Positions 1 to 11,147 of a stretch of 55,542 bases of DNA are shown here, one piece after another; position 1 is the stretch's first letter; every line of letters begins with the position of its first letter. Source of the DNA: Pezizomycotina sp. ARF18. Taxonomy: Eukaryota; Ascomycota. A model generated the notes under the pieces. That model was given only the letters and a program-made list of their open reading frames with translations, searched no databases and was not told the DNA's origin. Position numbers and translations under genes: made by a program. The stretch spans positions 1 through 55,542 of the forward strand of contig AZLU01000153.1 in assembly GCA_002224055.1 (NCBI GenBank). Reading direction: 5' to 3'.

Positions 1-439
1 AAAAGTAAGTTATTATTTCTTAACTATATATTTAGAGTAAGTTTTTTTTTTATATTTTAAAGAAAAATTAATACAAATTAAATTAATAATAAAAAATTAA
101 ATTATCATAATTATTAATTTAATATATTCTAAATAATCATATTATTTTATATCTTTATAAATAATTTTTTAAAAGAAACGTTACTATATTTATCTTAGCT
201 ATTATATATTAATCTTTTATTTTAAAAATATATTAGAAAAATAAATAAACTATGAAATTATATTCTTTATAGCTTTAATATAATTAGATTTAAATTAGGT
301 TAGATTAAGATCTAAATCTTTTAATCTTTACTAAAATTAGGATAGTAGAATAGAAAGAATTTATTAAAAATTTCGTCTTAGCTTATAGAATTTTAGTTAA
401 AACTTTAATTCTTTATTATAGGCTCTTATTATCTCTTAT

Positions 440-1390
440 ATATATAATCTCTCTATAAAACTATTTAATACCGTTATAGACGTTCTAAATTATATTAACT
501 ATTTAATAAAACTTTATTTTTATACGTATTTAGCTTAAAGAAGCCTATTTATAGTATTTTTAAAATATTTTAATTATATAAAGCTATTAGCTATAGGTAG
601 ACGTTATATAAACGGGTTTATTATATAGCTTTATAGCTCTAAAAGATATCTTTATAACTTTTAAAAATATTCTATATAAAATATTACATATTAGTATTAA
701 GTATTAAAATTATAAAAATAAAAATTAATAATATTAAATTTTTTATTAGTCTACTAAAGAACGATAGTTGCTATAAATACTAATTATAAAATTTTCTAGT
801 AAAAAGAGATACAGAAGTAAATAAAAAAATAGATAGACTCTAATTTTTATTTAGTTTTTTAGATTTTAAAAACTAAGCTAAAGTTAAATTTTATTAAATT
901 AATAAATTTTTAATATATTTTAAGAGTTAAAAGATACTTCCGCCTTCTCACTTATTAAATCTCTCTAAATAAGAAATTAAATAAAACTAGAGTTTATTAC
1001 TTTTTTATCTACTTCTATTTATTTTCTTTTATTAAAGAATTCTATAACCGATATCTATTTTTTAATAAGCTAATTATAAAGATTTAATAATTAGTTTAAT
1101 ACTATACTTAATATTATAATATCTATAAAAAGATATTCTAAACTATAAATATCTCTAAAGCTAATAAAGTTATTTTTAAAGCTATATAATAAAACCCGTT
1201 TATATAGCGTACCTATAATAATAGCCTTTATATAATTAAAAATATTTTAAAAATACATAAATAGCTTCTTTAAAAGCTAAATATATATAAAAATAAGATT
1301 TATTAAATAGTTAATATAGTCTAAAATATTTATAGCGGTATAAATAGCTTTATAAAAAGATTATATAATTATAGAATATTAAGATTTTTA
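440..1390. repeat. Large imperfect inverted repeat, arms about 430 bp
   Basis: The reverse complement of about 960-1390 aligns with about 440-880. Matching blocks include TATATTAACTATTTAATAAA, TTTAGCTT(TT)AAAGAAGC, TATATAAACGGGTTT and ATTATATAGCTTTA, in the same order and at similar spacing. The centre of symmetry is near 915. The arms differ by many substitutions and small indels, as expected after independent mutation. It could be two head-to-head element copies or a foldback element. Confidence 0.7.
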
Positions 1391-2050
1391 ATAAGATATT
1401 TAATATCTTTAAGATAATAAAATAAAAATATTTCCTTTTAAATTTTAACTTAGTCGGTAGAATAAAATAGCTATCTTAATACTTAGCTCTTAGTAGATGA
1501 TAAAGATAGATTAGAAGGAAATTTTTTATTCTAATAGTCTATAATACTTTTAATATTTTTAGATAGAATTAATAAAGATATAAAGAGCTACGCTATTAAT
1601 AAATATAGTATAACGTTAACATAAAGAATAACGCTATATAAAAAGCCTTTAATTAACTTTTATCTATAATATTTTCGCTAAAAATTAATAAATATTATAT
1701 ATTTACTAGCTATAGCGACGCGTATAATATTATAACGTTTTATATCTTTTATAAAACGTTACTTTATAATTTAAAGAGATACTTTCTTAGAATAGTAAAT
1801 AAACTTATTATCTTTATATATTTATCTTAATTAATAAAGCTTTATAGATTAATAATAGATATAAATAATTCTTAGCTATAAAAGTATTATTATTAAAACC
1901 GTTTAATTATTTTTTAAAAATCTATAGTCTAAAATAGTAATAAAAGAGGTATCTACGTACCTATATAAATAAGATAATTATAGATTTACTTTATAAGGAT
2001 AATTATTAATCGTTTATAATAAAATAATATTAATAAGATTAATTAATAGA

Positions 2051-2150
2051 GATATAAAACTATAGTTTAAAGTTTTTAAAGTCTTATTTAATAGTATAAA
2101 ATATTTATAGAAATATAAAAACTATAGTTTAAGAGTCTTTAAAATCTTAA
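2051..2150. repeat. Short tandem duplication, unit about 62 bp
   Basis: A unit containing AAACTATAGTTTAA followed by AGT(C)TTTAAA and TCTTA occurs at about 2056 and again at about 2118 inside the AT-rich block. The two copies differ at a few positions. Confidence 0.5.
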
Positions 2151-2631
2151 AAATAAAAGGCTAAAGTATTTAATAATTTAAAATATTTAAAAAAATTAAA
2201 AAGTAATTTAATAATTTTAATATAAAGGCTATAAAATAAAAAGAAAGATAAATATTAAAGAATTATTCTTTTTTTAAACCCCCTTTCTTTTTTTTATAAA
2301 GAAATAATTTTCTATAAAGGATAGGCTTTAAGAATTATATATCTCTAAAAATAAAATATCTATAAAGATAGATAATAATAATATTTAAAAAAGTTTTTTT
2401 TAGATTTTTTTTTTTCTTCTATAGAGAGATATAATAGTAATAAAGAAAGAAATTTTTTTTAATAGTTTATTCTTTTTTTATTTTAATTATTTATATTAGA
2501 ATAGTAGTTATGTAGGCGCTAAAGCTTAGTAAATTATATTTTTTCCCGCTATTATTAAAAGATAATGCTCGTTTTTTGTAATAAGTACTATTAAAGATAT
2601 AAAAGATACTTTTAAAATTCTACTATATTAA

Positions 2632-2870
2632 AGAGGTAAGATTAGCCGATCTACTTTGTTCTATTTAAACTCGACTAGAAATAAAAAACCCGAATTAGGA
2701 AAGACCATTTCCTAAACTAAAAAAAGACGGGCCTAAAATTTTTTTTTTAAACACAAGTTTTTTTTAGAGACCACTTTAGGAAATTTTAATTTTAATTTTT
2801 TTTGTTCAAAAAATAATCAAAAATAAACATTTTATATTTTATTTAGAAAGATTAAGCGATATTTTTTGAA
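2632..2870 (+). repeat. Hairpin repeat family, copy 1
   Basis: The copy starts with a GGTAAGATTAGCCG word. It carries the core palindrome TTAGGAAAGACCATTTCCTAA at 2695-2715, then AAAAAGACGGGCC and a T-run, a GAGACCACTTTAGGAAATT block, and a closing AAGATTAAGCG word. It is directly comparable with copies at 7437, 10662, 13055 and 13228. It lies at the edge of the RIP-like block, and its core palindrome reads TTAGG/CCTAA where other copies read CAGG/CCTG. Those are C-to-T and G-to-A changes. Confidence 0.75.
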
Positions 2871-2929
2871 TTTTTTTTTTGTACCCCTTAAAAAGAAGGA
2901 AAAAGTAAAAAAACAAAAAAAAAAAAAAG

Positions 2930-3490
2930 GGAATGAAAAAGGAAATTCTGAGGGCTAGCAAATTTCAATAAATCTTCAAATTGTGACGTCAAATTACCAG
3001 GTCCAACTTCCAAGTGTCAATATATTAGTTTTATTTTTATTTTTTTCGGGTAAGCAACCAAGCGGTGAAGGAAATTATTGATACACACAGAGCTCCCACA
3101 CCAAAGAAAAACCCCATACATTTTATTAATTAAGTACTAGTAGTATTTCTGAAACCGTCGTTTATTACACAACCAACCAGAAAGCGACCTTCAATCAAAA
3201 CAATTATCTAACCTTTTTTCTTATCACTCATCACTTTTCTTACTTTTATTCAAAAACATCAAGAAACGAATTCAAAATAAGTATTGACGGATCAGAACAT
3301 CAAGATCAAAAGTCAGCGAACGAACGAGTCCATAAGCTTCCAACAATTAAAACCGAAGAACAAGAAGCAACTTAGAAGATAAAATACTTCACGCTTACAA
3401 AAATATTGTGTTAAAAAGTCCCTGCTTTTTCTCCACGAGGTTGCGGCCGTACGACCAGTTATACACCCTTTTCTCTAATCCCTCTTAGAC
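2930..3490. other. Intergenic, no gene seen
   Basis: Normal-composition DNA between repeat copy 1 and the candidate gene at 3492. It includes CT- and AC-rich stretches that would fit a fungal promoter or 5' leader. I see no conserved element. Confidence 0.3.
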
Positions 3491-3491
3491 C

Positions 3492-4992
3492 ATGGCTTCC
3501 ACGTCTAAACGGTCTCGCAGCTCTTCAACCAGCTGACGGTGAGGTCAAACCGACAGTCCATCCTTCATCTCCAAAGCGTGCCCGAGTTGAACGAAACCTA
3601 CCCAACGTTTCCTCATCGTCTCCCGAAAAAAACCGAATTTCCTTCTCTATCCCGAACGTACTGAAATCAGAATCCGCTCTAAAACTCCTCAAGCGGTCGG
3701 ATCTACGGAAAACCCGCCAACCTCTTCTAAGGATATATCTCGGCTAGCACCGTCACAAGCCTGCTCACCACCGCCCCAGCCCGAGTTGAATATCTCGTCG
3801 AATATCTCGGCAAGATTCAAGAAATATGAATACGGCTAGTACCACCAAAAAACTCATCTACTGCAGGCTCCAGCGCGACGACAAAACACGCCACCGAGCA
3901 TCCCGACGAGCACCGCCAAGCCCTTCGACGAAGACACTTTCGCTAGCAGCGCCGCAAGCCATCCACCACACCCACCAGCCCGACGTTTGAAATTTCGCCG
4001 TACATCCATCGAACACTTCAACACATCAGGTTGGTTCGGAACAGACCCATCTACCACAGCTGCAACGTGACGACGAATATCTCACGAAATCTTTTGATGA
4101 GTTTGCCGCGAAGCCCTTCGATGGACACAACCTCAGCAAGTAGCGCCACAAGCTTGTCGGTGAAAAACATCTCACACGAACACAATAACCTAGAATAATA
4201 ATTCATACGACAGAACCCGAGGTTACCTAGGCAGTGCGAGGTAGCGGGATTCTTATTCCCTGATAGAATAAGCGGAGCTGCCAGCACCAAACCTGGTTTC
4301 ACGAATACGCTTCCTTCCGGTATCGAACTTGATCCTCGAATTTTCACCTTGGTATCGTCACTGGTGTAGAGAAAGTTAATGAAGCCGATTACGTCGTGTC
4401 AAGTTTCCCAATATTATCTTATATAAAGCCCGAAAAACTACATTCGGCGATCCATTATGTACAAGGTTTTGAGAAGTCTGCTTTGCTCGGCATATACCGC
4501 TCCGTTCAAGAAGGCAGATGGAACCATTGATCGCGCTTTTATTGCCTTTATTGACGCAGTTCCTGCGTGGGTGTTTGCAAAAACAGAGGGTGCTGCTGCG
4601 TTTAGGAAAATCAGCGGTAGTTATAATCCTATTTTGATATAAATTTATTGGATAAGAGCTTTTATGTAACTAACTGTTATTAGTGGCATAAGTATTCCCC
4701 TGCTGAGCTTTATAGAGTACCGCATGAGGCCATACAACGCCTAGAAGATTACGGCGAGCGGATGGACACACTCGATTTCGCGGAAGCAGGTACAGAACCT
4801 CAACAGGATGAGGAATTCGACGATGACGAATCCACCGCCGTTCGTCAGCTCGACGACGACCAACAGCACCTTCTCCAAGAACTTCTTCTCGGCGGCGCAA
4901 AAAAGGAAGCGCATGGATTGTTACAGAAAGCGATAGCTGGCAGGAATTTGCGAATAAAAGATTGGCTCTACACGAGTCAGGACGTGTTTTAG
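3492..4992 (+). CDS. Unrecognised accessory gene, frame-disturbed
   Basis: I do not recognise this gene. An ATG at 3492 opens a Ser/Arg-rich N-terminus (MASTSKRSRSSS). Coding-looking segments then continue on the plus strand across several frames: a Ser/Pro-rich stretch to about 3840; two related segments at about 3865-3965 and 4060-4160 that both carry an LQRDD word and an AKPFD word; a hydrophobic segment at 4457-4642 that begins MYKVLRSLLCSAY; and an acidic C-terminal segment at 4762-4992 rich in Asp, Glu, Gln and Leu that ends DWLYTSQDVF. The repeated segment looks like an internal duplication. Stops between segments may be introns, sequencing indels or true decay. The gene lies between hairpin repeat copies 1 and 2, so it sits in the repeat-rich compartment. 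Confidence 0.35.
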
Positions 4993-5284
4993 AAGGGGAC
5001 TTATTCTCCTTTTTCCCCCGTTTTCCACGGTTCTTGTTTTCCATCCTGCGGAATTGGCCAAGATTCGGCTTTTTCTTAATTTGGATCTTTTCTTCAGAAC
5101 TTGAACTCGACAACTTTTAATTAAAAATCTGGAAATAGACCTTATCAGAAAGCCCCTTCTTTTGTCATTCATCCTAAAAGTATTCTACCAAAGTATTTTC
5201 CCATTCTCTCCATCCAAGGGTGTTTTTTTTGCTAGGGATCAAAATCCACCTTCTCTCCTCATGGTCTAATTGAAGAGCCTGTCG

Positions 5285-5330
5285 CTTGGTATATGCCCTG
5301 TTGAGGGACACTTGCTCAACATATGCCAAG
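5285..5330. other. Imperfect palindrome / hairpin
   Basis: CTTGGTATATG, a short spacer and TTGAG are followed nine bases later by CTCAA and CATATGCCAAG. The outer and inner arms can pair to form a 16-bp stem with one bulge and one mismatch. There is no T-run characteristic of a terminator. It may be a protein-binding or folded RNA site in the 3' flank of the preceding gene. Confidence 0.4.
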
Positions 5331-6655
5331 ACACCTTATTCTGTCTCCTTTCTTATCTTGATTCTTGAGAGTTATGTTTGTTTGTTATTGCTAAGAAGCA
5401 CCTTATTATACTATTATTTATATGTTAGACTGGGAGACTTTCATTTTTAATCACTATTGCTGGTTCTTCTAGCCAATGAAAAACCCTCTGTACTTGTTAT
5501 TGAGATACAAAACAGAAATTTGGGTACTTCATGTATATAAAAATAGCACCGCGCAGTATTTACATCTGCGTGTCAAGAAAAAACAAATAAATAGCTAGTT
5601 TAGTATTACACGATTAGAACGAGGAATATCCACAATATATTCAAAACTCGAATGCAATCCTTCAAAATACAATATTTAATTCTAATAATAATAGTAACAA
5701 TAACAAGGCACGCTCCTGTGTCTGCTCCATATAGGTTGAAATTCTCTAGAATAAAGACCTCTAAGGGCACGCTGATGGATATGCTATAGGATATCGATAG
5801 AAATCCTCTAAATCTGGTCATTATTTATTCGAATACAGCAGCAGCATGGAGAAGAGGCTTTAACAGTATTCGATAGTAATCATGATTTGAATGTTTAATA
5901 ATAGCGAAGTTGAAGCTAGTAAAAACTAAAGTCTATGATTTATCGTTTTGAGTAGCCAGAATTATCAGCCTTTCCCCTCGTGTTGCTAGCGTTTTATGGA
6001 ATAAAAATATACCAAACATCTAAAATAAAAACAACAGTTTTTTTTTTGTTGAGCCGAATTTCGAGAATCATACACGTCACGATGAAATCCTCCTCGGGCC
6101 TCACATGTCAACGTCAGCAGTGAACTCGGAAAATTTTCCTCCTTAAAATAAACTACTTCTACTTTTTGCTCTTTATTCATCGCCAAAGGTTCCTTGCCTT
6201 CTTTTTTTTTTTCCTTTTCCTTTTTTCTCTCTTTCTTCTAGGGTTTTCCTTTTATCATCGTCCCTTCTTATTTTAATACTACTAGGTTAAAATTGGGGCG
6301 CATAGGCTTTTCTTATTATTTTGTAATTGAAATACGATCCACTATTTCTATTTTACCCTTAAAAAAATTAGAATTGTGAAAGTGAAGGTGTTTGAGTAGG
6401 AACTTCGAGAATTGTTCTCGACGGGCTACAAAACTTACATTGTATCAAGGATAGAACTTTTCATAATTACACCACTATGTATATTTTTCAAGCAGTTGCA
6501 CAATCCGTGTGTGCGTTTGCTAAGTAAGTAGTGTTGTAATGTGCGGAAGAAGGTGTCTATAAGTAACGAGTCACTCGCCATTGTTTCTTCGAGCGTTGAT
6601 AGTGGTCTTATAGTGATGTTTTGCCTTGTTTGACACTTACTTTCTTGGAGAGAAA
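5331..6655. other. Gene-free stretch
   Basis: AT-rich DNA with pyrimidine tracts near 6200-6240. Only short random ORFs are present. I see no gene, RNA or repeat that I can support. Confidence 0.4.
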
Positions 6656-6659
6656 CTAG

Positions 6660-6870
6660 AATACTAAATGTATCTTTAACAGCAAGAGATGATGGTTTGC
6701 AATAGCACGAGATGTTGATATATTACAGCAAGAGATGTTGAGTTGCAAAAGTACGATATGATGGTGCGCAACAGCAAAACATGATGGTTTTGGCAATAAC
6801 TTTTGATGATTTTTGCCGCTGAAAGATAGTTGTAAAACTTGTAATATCATGCGTTTCATCGCATATACTT
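6660..6870. repeat. Degenerate GCA/GATG repeat array, block 1
   Basis: Variants of a 20-30 bp unit recur: TTGCAA(T/A)AGCACGAGATG, AACAGCAA(A)ACATGATGG and GTTTTGGCAATAAC. The same words return at 7255-7390 and in altered form at 12600-12990. This is a degenerate, satellite-like array without a coding frame. The small ORFs on either strand across it are repeat artefacts. Confidence 0.5.
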
Positions 6871-7254
6871 TTAGTTTGTATTTGATGCACCATTTTGCGG
6901 TGCGATTTTACCTCGTTTTATCGCTTTCTTTCTTATTTTTTTAGAATAATATTATATTCGACGGTCTTGGTTTCGCTTGCAACAGCCTTCGTTCTTCACT
7001 TCTATCAGGATTTGGGTATATAATTTCCACGGCTTCCTAAGCAATTTTTGCTATACAATAACGTATATAGGTATAGTATATAATATGATATGTTAGTCGT
7101 AATATAATATAATAGGGTTGGGTTGTTTGTAGCTATACGATATTATAGAGTGTATAATAAAAAGATACAAAAGGTACTGAGGAAAAGAATATTTTAACGA
7201 GAGAAAATATTTCCTGGGTAAAAAAAATCTCGGGTTTTAAGGGTTATATTTTTG

Positions 7255-7390
7255 TAGCAGCATAGCATGATAATGTTCAACAACATTGGATGATCGCTTG
7301 CAAAAGCACGAGATGTTGATGTGTAACCGCAAGGCATGATGATTTCTAGCACAGCTTGTATCTAAAACGTGTGATATCATAAGTTATCGC
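7255..7390. repeat. Degenerate GCA/GATG repeat array, block 2
   Basis: The words AGCATGATAATG, TTGCAAAAGCACGAGATG and CGCAAGGCATGATG, followed by CTTGTATCTAAAACGTGTGATATCAT, parallel block 1, which ends AGTTGTAAAACTTGTAATATCAT. The block lies directly upstream of hairpin repeat copy 2, so the two families are physically linked here. Confidence 0.5.
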
Positions 7391-7436
7391 CTCACAATGC
7401 ACTTGAGTTTGGACTTGACTTTGAAAGCCACATTGG

Positions 7437-7625
7437 GGAAGGCAATATTAGCCGACTCTCATTACCTGAGCATTTTCAACCGGGCCGGAAAAACAAAAAA
7501 TCTGAATGAGGAAAGACCATTTCCTGAACCGTAAAAAAAGACGGGCCTAAAAATTTTTTTTGAGCACCGTCTTTTTTTAGGACAACTTTGGGAAATTGTA
7601 ATTTTAAATACTTCCGGGTGTAACT
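7437..7625 (+). repeat. Hairpin repeat family, copy 2
   Basis: The copy starts with GGCAATATTAGCCG. It has the core TGAGGAAAGACCATTTCCTGA near 7507-7527, then ACCGTAAAAAAAGACGGGCC (a second small CCGT/ACGG stem), a T-run and GGACAACTTTGGGAAATTG. The layout is the same as in copies 1 and 3. Confidence 0.75.
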
Positions 7626-7759
7626 CTGTGAGAGATCCAAAAACACCAATTGTTAGTGTTCTGCGGGCAAGACTAGACGAGGATTGTCTATAAAATAAGG
7701 AGTAAAAGTTACTCAAAGGTACAAGAAGAAGATACTTAATAGTCAGTACGAAAATTTTT

Positions 7760-8115
7760 AGAATAGATATATATAGAACTCTGTAAGTTACAATTTAGCT
7801 GGAGACGGAGAATAGTCCTGTACGGGAAGACAAGAGTAAGGGCACTTCCCGCTGGACAAAAAGTTTTTGTCTTAGCGATCTCTAAGGGGAGGTATCCCTT
7901 AAACCAGAATTCCGTTTGGCATATTCCCGGACAGGCTATATCCCTTACTACCCAGATGCCTTGTTCGCCCGCTTATGTAACCGGTAAACCCTCCTTCGTA
8001 TCATCCCGTACAATAATCGGGGCCCATCCCGCACGGGCTCTCACGAACACGGGTTTCGCCACTGGTCGCGTTTCTTTGGTGAGGCTCCCACGAAAGAGTC
8101 TAAGTTCGTTTTTTT
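7760..8115. mobile_element. GC-richer anonymous island, possible element remnant
   Basis: A 350-bp stretch of clearly higher GC sits between AT-rich flanks. It includes direct words such as CGGGAAGACAAGAG, GGCCCATCCCGCACGGGCTC and CACGAACACGGGTTTCGCC. It has no convincing coding frame. The sharp compositional edges suggest an inserted sequence such as an LTR or SINE-like fragment, but I found no terminal repeat or target-site duplication, so the class is open. Confidence 0.25.
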
Positions 8116-8169
8116 TTATATTCGTAATCCTAGGATAGATTTTCTTAGGCGAGGTCTAAAACTGTGCAA

Positions 8170-8200
<31 letters not shown>

Positions 8201-8609
8201 ATTTATTAATTAATCTGTTGATTGATAATCGTATACGTTATGAATGATAATAGTTTCGGCTTAAAAAAATGGCAGATTTGACTTTTGTTAGGGGAATTTG
8301 TTAGCACTGCGTATTTTTTTTTTTTTTTTTTTCTTCGAAAAGTTGAAAGTTTTTGAAAAAATTTGGGCCCTTTCATGGCAGATACTCAATAAAAAGCACT
8401 TAGAGGAGCGGACTAGGAGATAGGTCCATTGATTTTTGTAGAGTTTATATATATACATATATATATTATAATTACGAAGAGCACAGATCTTAATTGGATT
8501 AGTCAGCATAAATCTTGGCAAGATTGGTATAAATCACACACACACTCTCTCTTTCTTTCGACATTAATCGTGAATAACCGGCTTACGTACTTGGCTCGTT
8601 TCGCTTCTT

Positions 8610-8640
<31 letters not shown>

Positions 8641-9240
8641 GCTTCGTTCCTTTCTACTTCTTTCAGTTTTCCAAGAGAAGATATTCATTCAAGTCCATTA
8701 TAAACTCACAAACGTCCACACCCAACTTCATTCCGATAATTTCTCATAGACGGTAAGGCGACATGACATTTGATTCTCTACTTCTAGCGTCTAGGGATGT
8801 CATTATATGTATTTATCTTTGACTTCTTTCCCCATGAACAACCCTTTGAAGTTTTCATGTCCCGTTAACCACACAAGGTAATTGTCAAACCTTTGACTTA
8901 TTTTCTACACCACTATTTTCTTTTCCTTCTCTTCTTCGGGTTTCGTTCTTTATTCAAATTTCAATTTTGCATTCCATGATGGGTTAATAAATACTAGATC
9001 CTCTCAATTCTTTTCTAATGTCATTTCCTGCATGCTGATACTCCTCTTCTCATAGATCGTTATACCGGTTATCACTGCTTTCAGCGTCTTAGAATACATC
9101 GAAACCTGCCAAATCTTCTGTCTTGGGGTCAAGATTTTGAATATTTCTCAAAATACAGATCCCATATTGGCCTGAACGAAAATCACACATCTGGAGAATC
9201 TCCGCTCTGATTCAACAAGCGGATAAATCTGCAAACCGAC
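8116..9240. other. Gene-free stretch with long homopolymers
   Basis: Contains an A-run at 8181-8201, a T-run near 8317-8332 and an A-run near 8619-8640. Pyrimidine-rich DNA after 8800 could be the promoter of the gene that follows. I see no RNA gene. Confidence 0.35.
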
Positions 9241-10332
9241 CATTTCTTCAGAACCTGTTGCAAGGGAAAGATCTCTTTCCAAACGAGGAGTCGCCGCCGC
9301 ACGTCACAGCACAACCTCCCACCTACACCAATTCGCGGAATCTTACTCGGACGTAGTAACGAGCTTCCTCGCGTCTCTTAAGAAGTCCACATGGAACTTG
9401 CATCGGTTGGAAGAATTCCTCGAGCAGGAGGTTCATTCCCTCCGGAATCTCCTCGTCCTCATCACCAGCTACCTCGACCTCCACCCCAAGCTGAACACGC
9501 CGGCGGTGATCGCGGTGCAGCTACTCCTCGAACCAACAACAGACAAAGAATTCGAATGTATATGATGGGAGCAATGCCCAATATGAGGATCAATATGAGG
9601 AGGAGCTTGAAGTCAGTGAGCTTCGGCCTCTCGAACCTGCCTACGCTCGGCATGACCGAGGCAACAGTAACGCGCGTCGTGCAAGAACAGGAGAGGTTTC
9701 GGGATGCGGTGGCGTGTCGCCAGACTCGGTGGGCGAGTGGGATGCAAAGTTCATGGTTCAAAAAGGACCAGATTTGCGCCGAAGCCTCGGCGGAGGTCAG
9801 GTCGATAAAGCTTATCAAGGAAGGACTAAGGTCTCGGGTCAGCAGGCTGGTTTTGCACAACTCCGCGTGGTGGACGAAAGGCACGGGCTCCAGAAGGCTG
9901 AGGAAGCTGCCGATGTGCTATCATTGCATGGTCCGGCAGGTCGAGACGCTTCCGCCCCGCTCCCCGGATCCCTGCAGTGTTCCTCGGAAAGGACGAGTCG
10001 GGGGTTCTGACGTCGTTGGTGGTCAGCGAGGAGAAGAAGAGGTCTTTGTTGCATTACGGTCATTAGGCTTCACGGAAAACTATGATGATAATGATTCATT
10101 CGGTCTTCAAGTTTTGATAGAGCAGAAGCTTCCAATCTGGACATCTGATCTAAAGAAAATATACGTTGATAAATATTTGGGTTGCTGGACGGCGAATGGG
10201 GAGGTCAATTTATGGCTGCTTCAGGGAGACGATGGGAAGTTTTGGTGCATTGACGATTACAAACAGGCTTATCAAATGGATAACGAACTCGACGTTATAA
10301 CCGCGTTCTTACGGTCTTGTTTAGACATCTAA
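9241..10332 (+). CDS. Unrecognised accessory gene with conserved-looking C-terminal part
   Basis: I do not recognise this family. Plus-strand coding character begins before 9391 in another frame: at about 9355-9560 a leucine-rich helical segment reads SFLASLKKSTWNLHRLEEFL and on to HPKLNTPAVIAVQLLLEP. A long frame from 9391 to 10332 supplies the C-terminal part, which is the most protein-like piece (LRSLGFTENYDDNDSFGLQV, KLPIWTSDLKKIYVDKYLG, WLLQGDDGKFWCIDDYKQAY) and ends SCLDI. The middle part (9560-10030) switches frame and is doubtful. No signal peptide or catalytic motif is visible. The gene lies between hairpin repeat copies 2 and 3. Confidence 0.4.
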
Positions 10333-10661
10333 AAGAGCCGATGTGTACATCATGCTTATACACTTTTTTTTTTTTAGCTCGAGAATTACCCATCTGTGAT
10401 TAGGTCTGAACGCGGCATTTCTTCGTCGTGAGAAATAAATCAAATCGGCGCTATCAGTCGACCATGCTAACATTACGTCTGATTCTAAGAGATATATTGT
10501 CATCAGAGCTATTTTGTTGATAAGATCAAACAAAACACATTCTAGTTTTACATATCTCTATGCCGGTTTGGCTGTGAGCTGGAGTCCAGGCACCGGCAAC
10601 ATGGTGCTGAAATTTCAGCTTACAAACAGGTACAGAAGGTACTTGTAAAGGAACACACTGA

Positions 10662-10895
10662 GAGGCAAGATTAGCCGCTGACAAGTGCTCGACGTTTTAA
10701 ATTCGACCAGAAAAAACCAAAAACCGGATCAGGAAGTACCATTTCCTGAACCGTTAAAAAGACGGGCTTAAAATTTTTTTTTTGAACATCGGGTTTTTTT
10801 TGGAGACCACTTTGGGGAATCGTAATTTAAAAATTATTCGGCCCCAAAAAAAAAAAGATATTTTTTGGCAAGATTAAGCGAGGTTTGAGCGGTGG
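10662..10895 (+). repeat. Hairpin repeat family, copy 3 (best preserved)
   Basis: The copy starts GAGGCAAGATTAGCCG. It has the core CAGGAAGTACCATTTCCTG at 10730-10748, then CCGTTAAAAAGACGG, a T-run and GGAGACCACTTTGGGGAATCG, and closes with GGCAAGATTAAGCGAGG. The closing word resembles the opening one, as if the next unit of a tandem array began there. It immediately precedes the promoter of the gene at 11148. Confidence 0.8.
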
Positions 10896-11147
10896 CTTGT
10901 ATAAAAATCACGTGAGGTCCACGTGAGTTCTGTGAGATTTTTTAGGTGGTATACCTCATTTTTTAGCCGTGGAACAAACCTCATCATTTCCACTCAATTG
11001 AAACCTCCACTCGTGGTGTTTATTTCTTTTTTTTTGCTTTTAAAGAAACTATTAATTAAAGAGGAAAAGAAGATAAATATCTCCTACTCTAAACTTCTTC
11101 TCTTTACTTCAAAATTTATATTACCAATAACCAACACCAACATATAA

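Larger units (their letters stand above)
1..2620. repeat. RIP-like AT-rich decayed repeat block
   Basis: This stretch is made almost wholly of A and T, with scattered CG, AGC, GCT and AAG words. CpA and TpG are very rare, and no open frame of even 60 codons occurs. Strong loss of CpA/TpG with gain of TpA is the known product of repeat-induced point mutation in ascomycetes. The composition returns to normal after about 2.9 kb. The block contains a large inverted repeat (440-1390) and a short tandem duplication (2051-2150), so it probably began as transposon copies. No protein similarity is left that would name the element. Confidence 0.8.

Noticed and set aside
9462-9884. 140-codon minus-strand ORF
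   Set aside because: Antisense to a better plus-strand coding signal, and no recognisable protein features.
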